Source of the DNA: Baffinella frigidus
Lineage: Eukaryota > Cryptophyceae > Cryptomonadales > Baffinellaceae
Assembly: GCA_026770585.1 (NCBI GenBank)
Contig: MU647064.1
Location: 34,474-52,757 of the forward strand
Direction: 5' to 3'
DNA length: 18,284 nucleotides
The notes below the pieces were generated by a model. That model was not told where the DNA came from and did no database searches. It saw only the letters and a list, made by a program, of their open reading frames with translations. Made by a program: the position numbers and the translations under genes. How positions within the stretch are numbered: position 1 is the stretch's first letter; every line of letters begins with the position of its first letter. Of the stretch, positions 13,920-18,284 are shown piece after piece.

Positions 13920-14030
13920 CCAAGACTCCCTAGTTTTGAGGGGTGAGGGTTGTTTAGGGCTGCGGGTTTATGTGTGGTTACAGTTTGGGGTTTAAGGTTG
14001 TTCAGGGCTGCGGTTCACCGAGAGGGGGAG
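13920..14030. repeat. G-rich telomere-like sequence (GGTTGTTTAGGGCTGCGG)
   Basis: TTGTTYAGGGCTGCGG occurs twice (about 13948 and 13997) among GGGTTTA-type words. The G-rich strand is the plus strand here, unlike most tracts in this half of the window. Confidence 0.6.
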
Positions 14031-14264
14031 CCACACGGTGGGCTTCGTCGTTGACTTAAGAATTCAAGGCATTTCCCTTGAAAGATGTCAAAAGTGGATG
14101 TTTCGAGTGCCCTGGCGTGGTAGTTACCGCACGGTGGGCTTCGAAGGTTTCGGGACCCCTAGATTTAGCGGTAACGTGACGAAATTCTTGTCAGAAAATC
14201 CTTCAAGTTGCCTGTTCACAGGGTAAATTGACTGTTCATGAAAGGTTCGTAGTCCACCGTGTGG
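14031..14264. mobile_element. CCACACGGTGG foldback element
   Basis: CCACACGGTGGGCT at 14031-14044 pairs with AGTCCACCGTGTGG at 14251-14264, with one mismatch. Internal hairpins include TTCAAGG...CCTTGAA near 14062-14082. An internal GCACGGTGGGCTTCGAAGG repeats the left end. 234 bp. Confidence 0.78.
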
Positions 14265-14277
14265 GGGGGGCGGGTTT

Positions 14278-14394
14278 GAGCGCGCTGCGCTGGTGGGCAC
14301 GTACTCTTAGGGTTTAGGGTTTAGGTTAAGAGGGTGGGGTTTAGGGTCTAGGGTGAGCAAGTACTCGACCCCCGTGCGCGCCGCGGAGCCCGAG
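14278..14394 (+). pseudogene. YERSSLVSKYSTPV exon unit, copy E, split by telomere-like filler
   Basis: GAGCGCGCTGCGCTGGTGGGCACGTACTC is followed by TTAGGGTTTAGGGTTTAGG and further telomere-like bases (about 14307-14353). Then GAGCAAGTACTCGACCCCCG resumes to GAG|GTGTGC. The GCAMGTACTC bases occur on both sides of the filler. The 3' part keeps the frame KYSTPVRAAEPE with third-position changes. The intron after it (14395-14550) ends CTCCCCCAG. Confidence 0.6.
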
Positions 14395-14454
14395 GTGTGC
14401 TAAGACTCCCTAAACTCTAAACGCTAAACCCCAAAGCACGCGATCTCTCTCTCC

Positions 14455-14516
14455 TCCCTCCCTCCCTCCCTCCCTCCCTCCCTCCCTCCCTCCCTCCCTC
14501 CCTCCCTCCCTCCCTC
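14455..14516. repeat. (CCCT)n microsatellite
   Basis: About fifteen CCTC units within the intron that follows exon copy E. It provides a long pyrimidine tract upstream of the CCCCCAG acceptor at 14550. Confidence 0.95.
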
Positions 14517-14550
14517 TCTCTTAACCCCCAACCCGGTCCGACTCCCCCAG

Positions 14551-14596
14551 ATACATGATGCATCGCCGCATGAATGTTTGGAAGATGAATCAACCA
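14551..14596 (+). CDS. CATGATGCATCGCCG exon, copy 2
   Basis: CTCCCCCAG|ATACATGATGCATCG...AATCAACCA|GTAAAC, 46 nt with good borders. In phase with the upstream GAG it reads IHDASPHECLEDEST, but in that phase the next exon's GLVEH frame is lost. One frame over it reads MMHRRMNVWKMNQP and joins the next exon in phase 0. I cannot choose between them; one of the neighbouring borders may be wrong. Copy 1 lies at 13327. Confidence 0.4.
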
Positions 14597-14638
14597 GTAA
14601 ACCTAAACCCTACACCCTAACCCGAAACTCTGAAACAG
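14597..14638 (+). other. 42-nt intron made of telomere-like repeat
   Basis: GTAAACCTAAACCCTACACC... to CTCTGAAACAG. Nearly all of it is degenerate CCCTAAA, with a GTAAAC donor and ACAG acceptor formed from repeat-like words. Confidence 0.45.
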
Positions 14639-14680
14639 ACGGACACCGGTCTTGTGGAGCACACAATGTCGATGTCCTTT
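14639..14680 (+). CDS. TDTGLVEHTMSM exon unit, copy 1
   Basis: ACG GAC ACC GGT CTT GTG GAG... reads TDTGLVEHTMSMSF. GGT and CTT are synonymous with GGC and CTG of the other copies. After TCC it departs into CCCCTAACCCTG without a GT donor, so the 3' half is missing. Confidence 0.4.
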
Positions 14681-14744
14681 CTCCCCCTAACCCTGCACCC
14701 AAAACCCCAACCCTACACCTACACCTACACCTACACCCTCGCAG

Positions 14745-14795
14745 ACCGCCACCGCCGTGATCCCTCCCACAGCCGTCACCCAATCCCTACTGCAG
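14745..14795 (+). CDS. Possible small exon TATAVIPPTAVTQSLLQ
   Basis: CCCTCGCAG|ACC opens 17 codons ending CTGCAG at a repeat boundary (14796). Preceded by CCCTACACCTACACC repeat. No second copy, no clear donor. Weak. Confidence 0.25.
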
Positions 14796-14796
14796 G

Positions 14797-14880
14797 ATTC
14801 CACTGTTACTTCTCAAGTTAACAGAGGTTCCACTTTTGCTTTGAGACGCTCCACTCTCGACTTTTGTCTCGGTGGAACCT
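14797..14880. repeat. Repeat shared with 6942-7007, closed by AGGTTCCAC/GTGGAACCT
   Basis: CCACTGTTACTTCTCAAGTT, AACAGAGGTTCCACTTTTGC and ACTCTCGACTTTTGTC match the 6.9-kb block. AGGTTCCAC (14825-14833) pairs with GTGGAACCT (14872-14880), and GAGAC with GTCTC inside. Here about 26 bp present in the other copy are missing. Confidence 0.7.
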
Positions 14881-14924
14881 TCCCTAGGTCTTTCGCCTAA
14901 CCCCCTGACCCTCAACCCGTGCAG

Positions 14925-15046
14925 TGCGACAGCGGCCTGGTGGAGCACACGATGTCGATGTCCTTCTTTGCGCGGGAACCCAACGCTGCCTCCTCCCTTC
15001 CGCACCCTTCACCCGCCCCCGCAGGATCCAGCGGAGGAAGCCCACA
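14925..15046 (+). CDS. TDTGLVEHTMSM exon unit, copy 2
   Basis: CCCGTGCAG|TGC starts CDSGLVEHTMSMSFFAREP, then NAASSLPHPSPAPAGSSGG. The frame meets TAG at 15048 after 41 codons. ACA|GTAGGG just before it could be a donor of a 42-nt intron ending CCCTCGCAG (15088), but this would put copy 3 out of frame. The tail after NAA differs from copy 6 (ADLAALADSSLEPLPLS). Confidence 0.4.
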
Positions 15047-15088
15047 GTAGGGCGTCAGCCTTACCCCCCTGCCCCTGAACCCTCGCAG

Positions 15089-15175
15089 GTGGACAGCGGC
15101 CTGGTGGAGCACACGATGTCCATGTCGTTGTTCGCGCGGGAGTCCAACGCGGCCTCCTCCCTCCCGCACCCTTCT
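15089..15175 (+). CDS. TDTGLVEHTMSM exon unit, copy 3
   Basis: CCTCGCAG|GTG starts VDSGLVEHTMSMSLFARES, then NAASSLPHPS. TTG for TTC (Leu for Phe) is one of few replacement changes. No GT donor follows before the CCCTACA-type repeats, so the 3' border is unclear. Confidence 0.4.
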
Positions 15176-15283
15176 CGACACTGCACACTGCACCCTAGAT
15201 CCTACACCCTACACGAACCCCTACACCTGCCCCCCTAACCCCACCCCTTGATCGCAGATCCCAACCCGTACTCTTGGCCGCAG

Positions 15284-15296
15284 ACCGACACCGGCC
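15284..15296 (+). pseudogene. TDTGLVEHTMSM exon unit, 5' stub cut at a MITE
   Basis: CTTGGCCGCAG|ACCGACACCGGCC matches the first 13 bases of copy 6, with its acceptor context, and stops exactly at the TTATCTCAG element. The rest of the unit does not resume after the element. Confidence 0.65.
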
Positions 15297-15446
15297 TTAT
15301 CTCAGAAAACGAGTTCTAAAACTCGTTTTCTTAAGTCAATTCCCCTACGAATTTGTCAACTTCTTCTTTGCTCTCCGCATAAGTTGACAAATTTGTAGGG
15401 GAATTGACTTAAGAAAATGAGTTTTAGAACTCGTTTTCTGAGATAA
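15297..15446. mobile_element. TTATCTCAG foldback family, copy 2
   Basis: It is 150 bp with arms of about 65 bp: TTATCTCAGAAAACGAGTTC, AAAACTCGTTTTCTTAAGTC, then AATTCCCCTACGAATTTGTC. Each arm contains its own hairpin. GGCC on both sides (15293-15296, 15447-15450) is either a 4-bp target duplication or part of the palindrome. GGCC is host exon sequence in copy 6, which favours duplication. Confidence 0.9.
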
Positions 15447-15480
15447 GGCCACACGTAAGGCCTTGAACCCGTGCTGGCAG

Positions 15481-15602
15481 GTGGACACCGGCCTGGTGGA
15501 GCACACAATGTCGATGCCCTTCCTCCCGCGGGAACCCAACGCGGCCTCCTCCCTCCCGCACCCTTCACCCGCCCCCGCAGGATCCAGCGGAGGAAGCCCA
15601 CA
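15481..15602 (+). CDS. TDTGLVEHTMSM exon unit, copy 4
   Basis: GTGCTGGCAG|GTG starts VDTGLVEHTMSMPFLPREP. It shares the NAASSLPHPSPAPAGSSGG tail and the same in-frame TAG (15604) as copy 2. MPFLP replaces MSFFA, so it is diverging. Confidence 0.4.
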
Positions 15603-15644
15603 GTAGGGCGTCAGCCTTACCCCCCTGCCCCTGAACCCTCGCAG

Positions 15645-15730
15645 GTGGACAGCGGCCTGGTGGAGCACACGATGTCCATGTCGTTGTTCGCGCGGGAGTC
15701 CAACGCTGCCTCCTCCCTCCCGCACCCTTC
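15645..15730 (+). CDS. TDTGLVEHTMSM exon unit, copy 5
   Basis: Differs from copy 3 by one base in the shared part (GCT for GCG, synonymous). Like copy 3 it has no donor and reads on into CCCTACA repeats (YTLHPTPYTLHP), which is repeat translation. Confidence 0.4.
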
Positions 15731-15749
15731 TCGACACTGCACACTGCAC

Positions 15750-15877
15750 CCTAGATCCTACACCCTACACCCTACACCCTACACCCTACACCCTACACCC
15801 TACACCCTCCCCCCGCCCCCCTACATCTGAATCCCCAACCCTACACCTGACCCCCCAACGCTATCCTTCGATCGCAG
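15750..15877. repeat. (CCCTACA)n tract
   Basis: Six or seven perfect 7-bp CCCTACA units (about 15758-15806), then degenerate C-rich sequence ending CCTTCGATCGCAG, the acceptor of copy 6. Confidence 0.9.
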
Positions 15878-15994
15878 ACCGACACCGGCCTGGTGGAGCA
15901 CACAATGTCGATGTCGTTCTTCGCGCGGGAATCGAACGCGGCCGCGGACCTCGCAGCCCTCGCAGACTCATCCCTCGAACCCCTCCCCCTCTCG
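15878..15994 (+). CDS. TDTGLVEHTMSM exon unit, copy 6 (complete, phase 0/0)
   Basis: I do not recognise the protein. GATCGCAG|ACC to CTCTCG|GTACACC is 117 nt, exactly 39 codons: TDTGLVEHTMSMSFFARESN, then AAADLAALADSSLEPLPLS. It is the only copy with both borders canonical and the full length. An exon of this kind can be duplicated without changing the reading frame. The N-terminal half is mixed polar. The second half, ADLAALADSSLEPLPLS, could be a short amphipathic helix followed by a Pro-rich turn. The donor flows straight into CCCTACA repeat. Confidence 0.55.
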
Positions 15995-16250
15995 GTACAC
16001 CCTACACCCTACACCCTACACCCTACACCCTACACCCTACACCCTAACCCTAAACCACCGTGCACCCCAAATCCTACACATTCCTAAACCCTAAATAACC
16101 TCAGACCCCGTTAACCCCACACAACCCTGAACCCTCAACCCTGCACAGCCTGCAACCCTACGCCCCAAACAACCTGCCCGCGCCCCCCCTCGCCCCCCTC
16201 CCAATCTCGGTAGGGCCCTAGTTGAGGGTGTAGGGCACGAAACCCTCAAC
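15995..16250. repeat. (CCCTACA)n and degenerate telomere-like tract after copy 6
   Basis: GTACACCCTACACCCTACAC starts as the splice donor and continues for about seven CCCTACA units, then CCCTAAACC and C-rich variants. GTTGAGGGT (16221-16229) pairs with ACCCTCAAC (16242-16250) just before copy 7. Confidence 0.85.
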
Positions 16251-16251
16251 G

Positions 16252-16335
16252 ATGTCGTTGTTCGCGCGGGCGTCCAACGTGGCCGCGGACCTTGCCGCTC
16301 TGGCGGACTCATCCCTCGAGCCCCTCCCCCTCTCG
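16252..16335 (+). pseudogene. TDTGLVEHTMSM exon unit, copy 7 (5' truncated)
   Basis: Reads MSLFARASNVAADLAALAD, then SSLEPLPLS, 28 codons ending CTCTCG|GTACCC. The TDTGLVEHT part and acceptor are replaced by the telomere-like hairpin. The 3' half matches copy 6 with synonymous changes (CTT/CTC, GCC/GCA, GAG/GAA). Confidence 0.45.
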
Positions 16336-16570
16336 GTACCCAACCCCTGTACACCCTACACCCTGAACCCTAACCCTACACCACCGTGCACCCCAAATCC
16401 TACACATTCCTAAATCCTGAATAACCTAGACCCCGTAAACCCTACGAACTGCACCCCTACACCCTGAGCAACCTGACCGCGCAGCCCCCTCCCCCCCCCG
16501 CCCAATCGCGGTACACCTTAGCCCTGAACCTTCATCCATCTCGGCAAACCCTAGCCATGAAGCCTCAACA

Positions 16571-16660
16571 ACGTCGATGTCGTTGTTCGCGCGGGAGTCC
16601 CACGCGGCCGCGGACCTGGTCGCTCTGGCGGACTCATCCCTCGAACCCCTACCCCTCTCG
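16571..16660 (+). pseudogene. TDTGLVEHTMSM exon unit, copy 8 (5' truncated)
   Basis: Reads TSMSLFARESHAAADLVAL, then ADSSLEPLPLS, ending CTCTCG|GTGCCC. The first eight codons are missing. The donor is intact. Confidence 0.45.
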
Positions 16661-16710
16661 GTGCCCCTTTTTCTCTCTCCTTTACTCAACTTAGCAGCGA
16701 CCGAGGACCT

Positions 16711-16734
16711 TTTCGCCTTGAGATCAAGGCGAAA
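16711..16734. repeat. Perfect hairpin TTTCGCCTTGA/TCAAGGCGAAA
   Basis: An eleven-base stem with a 2-base loop, extended by GGACC/CCGGTC-type flanks. It lies between copies 8 and 9. Confidence 0.7.
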
Positions 16735-16794
16735 TTCCGGTCAGGTTAGAGGGCAATGGATAAGATTCTGGTACAGATCGATTAGATGGACTGT

Positions 16795-16849
16795 ATTCTT
16801 CGCGCGGGAATCGAACGCAGACTCATCCCTCGAGCCCCTCCCCCTCTCG
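16795..16849 (+). pseudogene. TDTGLVEHTMSM exon unit, copy 9 (5' truncated, 24-bp internal deletion)
   Basis: Reads FFARESNADSSLEPLPLS. Compared with copy 6, eight codons (AADLAALA) are missing in frame. CGCAG occurs at both edges of the lost segment in copy 6, so slippage between short repeats explains it. AACGCAG could alternatively act as an acceptor. The donor CTCTCG|GTACCC is intact. Confidence 0.45.
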
Positions 16850-16938
16850 GTACCCCCACCAGACTCCCTGAACCCTAGCCCTAAACCACCAGAAACCCCA
16901 AACTCTCAACCCTCAAGAACCGTGACCCCTAGACGCAG

Positions 16939-16976
16939 CCCTCACGGACTCATCCCTCGAACCCCTCCCTCTTTCG
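16939..16976 (+). pseudogene. TDTGLVEHTMSM exon unit, copy 10 (3' remnant)
   Basis: GACGCAG|CCCTCACGGACTC reads LTDSSLEPLPLS and ends TTTCG|GTACAC. Only the last third of the unit remains, but AG and GT borders are present. Confidence 0.4.
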
Positions 16977-16979
16977 GTA

Positions 16980-17291
16980 CACCCAACCCTGAATCATGAA
17001 CCGCCTTTTGAACCACCAGCCCTAAATACGATGAATCCCGCTGTCAAAAACAACCTTAACCCCTCAACCCTTAAACGACCTTAACCCCTAAACCCTAACC
17101 AACCTTAACCCCTGACCCCCAAACAACCTTCACTTATAAGCAACCCTAAACAATGAAACAAAACACTCAACACTAAACTTCAAACTTTAAACCCCAAACC
17201 CGAAACCCCAAACCCTAAACCCTAAACCCTAGACCCTAAACCTGAAACCCTAAACCCCAAACCCTAACCCCTAACCCCAACACCCGAACAG
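16980..17291. repeat. Degenerate telomere-like tract (CCCTAAA, CCTTAACCCC variants)
   Basis: AACCTTAACCCCT units, then CCCTAAACC with near-perfect stretches at 17213-17245. It ends CACCCGAACAG, the acceptor of the next exon-like unit. Confidence 0.85.
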
Positions 17292-17346
17292 GGCGCGACG
17301 TCAGCAACCTCGTTCTCGCCCCGCGCCAGCGCCCAGCCCCCTGCCT
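17292..17346 (+). pseudogene. GAASATSFSPRASAQPPAL exon unit, copy 1
   Basis: CCCGAACAG|GGC starts GATSATSFSPRASAQPPA. It loses two bases of CTGCGCTG at the end and has no donor there. Differences from copy 2 (TCG/TCA and one ACG/GCG) suit coding descent. Confidence 0.45.
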
Positions 17347-17373
17347 GGACATGGAGACGATTAGTGCAGTAAT

Positions 17374-17405
17374 CTAGGACCCTACGGTAGGAAATCCCTA
17401 GGGAC
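17374..17405. repeat. CTAGGACCCTACGGTAGG repeat (partner 1658-1688)
   Basis: Shares CTAGGACCCTACGGTAGG and the following CC(C/G)TAGGGAC with the short element near the left end of the window. Confidence 0.65.
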
Positions 17406-17477
17406 CTAGGACTTGCCTAGGGGGGTTAAACAGATGGACTCGTAGTGGACTCAGTCCGAGCGCGGCTAGATTTAATT

Positions 17478-17608
17478 TCGGACCAAGACAGAATCTGTCC
17501 CGCTATATTAGGCTCCCCACGCGGAAGGTAAGGGTATATATGCTATTTTAGGCATCAAATGATGCTATCTTACGCCTCTTCATCAGGACAGATTCTGGCA
17601 TGGTCCGA
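17478..17608. mobile_element. Foldback element TCGGACCA...CAGAATCTGTCC
   Basis: 23-bp arms at 17478-17500 and 17586-17608 with two mismatches. Inner sub-hairpin TGCTATTTTAGGCATCAAATGATGC. It lies between copies 1 and 2 of the surrounding exon-like unit. Confidence 0.75.
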
Positions 17609-17795
17609 GATGAGATTAGGACGATCTATCTCGAGGCGGGCCCATCCCATCCCCGAAGCTTCCCGAGGCGGGCCCGCCTTGGGCCTATCTATGCTAGTCA
17701 GGATTTGGTGCGGCGTGTGCCAGCGCCGACGGGGCCTGTGCCGTTTCACGTGTGTCTTGGGGACGTGACAGTACTAACGTGGCTCGCCCGAACAG

Positions 17796-17852
17796 GGCGC
17801 GGCGTCAGCAACCTCATTCTCGCCCCGCGCCAGCGCCCAGCCCCCTGCGCTG
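17796..17852 (+). CDS. GAASATSFSPRASAQPPAL exon unit, copy 2 (complete, phase 0/0)
   Basis: CGCCCGAACAG|GGC to GCGCTG|GTAAACC is 57 nt, 19 codons, reading GAASATSFSPRASAQPPAL. This is a Ser/Pro/Ala-rich flexible peptide; the family is unknown. The 12 bases before the exon repeat those before copy 1. The donor runs into C-rich telomere-like sequence. Confidence 0.45.
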
Positions 17853-17966
17853 GTAAACCCCAACCCCCTAAACCCCTAAACCCCTCAACCCCTCAACCCT
17901 CAATCCTAAACCCCTTACCCCTGAACCCTAAACCGCCCATCCCACTCCTCCGCCCTGGGTTGACCA
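17853..17966 (+). other. Intron-like telomere-type tract
   Basis: GTAAACCCCAACCCCCTAAA, CCCCTAAACCCCTCAACCCC and so on to GGGTTGACCAG. About 80 of 114 bases are telomere-like. Confidence 0.5.
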
Positions 17967-17981
17967 GCCCCCTGCGCTGGT
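17967..17981 (+). pseudogene. GAASATSFSPRASAQPPAL exon unit, copy 3 (last bases)
   Basis: Only CCCCCTGCGCTG, with GACCAG before it and GTGAACCC after it, repeats the end of copy 2 with its donor. The following CCAAACC tandem (17990-18035) is again telomere-like. Confidence 0.4.
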
Positions 17982-18035
17982 GAACCCTGACCCCCAAACC
18001 CCAAACCCCAAACCCCAAACCCCAAACCCCAAACC

Positions 18036-18240
18036 GCTACTGCTCTCGGGCGCTCCACCTCCCGCACTTCCCCCACGCCCCACGCCAAGCCCCCTCTTGT
18101 ATCTAGTATCGTGAGGGGGGGACCTCACCTTTCTCTGGCGTAGCATCCCCTGCCAGCTCCCACCCACCCACCCGCTGGAGGCTCGGGCGCTCGAGGTTGC
18201 TTCCGCACTCGAGCAGTGCGGGATCCCAGGTGGCGTCAGC
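18036..18240. other. GC-rich stretch, no gene assigned
   Basis: CTCGGGCGCTC occurs at about 18044 and 18183. CCGCACT/AGTGCGG forms a hairpin at 18203-18221. It may contain exon sequence but shows no copies or clear borders. Confidence 0.4.
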
Positions 18241-18284
18241 GGGAGAGGGAGGGAGAGAGAGAGTGAGAGAGAGAGAGGGGGGGG
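18241..18284. repeat. (GA)n / (GGGA)n microsatellite at the window edge
   Basis: GGGAGAGGGAGGGAGAGAGA passes into GAGAGAG and a G run. It may continue outside the window. Confidence 0.9.

Larger units (their letters stand above)
14925..15190. repeat. ~260-bp segmental duplication (partner 15481-15750)
   Basis: From CCTCCTCCC to CACCCTAGATCCTACACC the two segments are almost identical, each holding two TDTGLVEHTMSM units (2+3 and 4+5). The first 60 bp are more diverged. The TTATCTCAG foldback element lies between them. Confidence 0.85.

Noticed and set aside
1-18284. CRISPR array or prokaryotic operon
   Set aside because: Repeats are palindromic singletons or simple tandems without regular spacers; no ribosome-binding sites or contiguous genes.

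Overview
The window looks like intergenic and intron-rich nuclear DNA of a eukaryote, not of a bacterium. The evidence is: many tracts of intact and degenerate CCCTAAA/TTTAGGG telomere-type repeat; dozens of short foldback (MITE-like) elements; microsatellites; no long ORF that looks like a protein; and short protein-like segments bounded by AG...GT splice signals. The TTTAGGG-type repeat fits green algae and plants, and also some cryptophyte, chlorarachniophyte and dinoflagellate lineages. I cannot place the organism more precisely, and I saw no rRNA, tRNA or CRISPR array.

Layout. Positions 1-2000 hold low-complexity GC-rich sequence with a dispersed 40-bp repeat, and several foldback elements, one nested inside another (1132-1515 with perfect 40-bp arms, enclosing 1203-1414). 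Positions 2000-4260 hold degenerate telomere-like arrays whose C-rich strand switches near 2650, and a minus-strand array of four copies of one exon-like segment (PAFYSPTAEDWPMDYFGEST). Positions 4260-9480 are a dense graveyard of inverted-repeat elements, several present in more than one copy, plus a near-perfect interstitial telomeric tract (7690-7900). Positions 9480-10260 form a GC-rich island with one weak candidate first exon on the minus strand.

The best gene evidence is a WW domain split by a 313-nt intron (10571-10657 plus 10971-11098, plus strand). Its following intron region is packed with foldback elements. From 12900 to the end, the plus strand carries three families of duplicated exon-like units. 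These are a YERSSLVSKYSTPVRASEPE unit (five copies, 12922-14394), a TDTGLVEHTMSMSFFARESN unit (ten copies plus a stub, 14639-16976) and a GAASATSFSPRASAQPPAL unit (three copies, 17292-17981). Differences between copies fall mostly at third codon positions, which supports their coding origin. The spaces between them are largely made of CCCTAAA-, CCCTACA- or CCCAAAC-type repeats that begin with GT and end with AG, so telomere-like sequence appears to serve as intron. Two copies carry an insertion inside the unit: a 130-bp MITE with a 4-bp target duplication, and a telomere-like filler tract.

Whether the WW exons and the later arrays belong to one transcript cannot be settled here. All exon borders were judged by eye, and some adjacent exons do not agree in phase.
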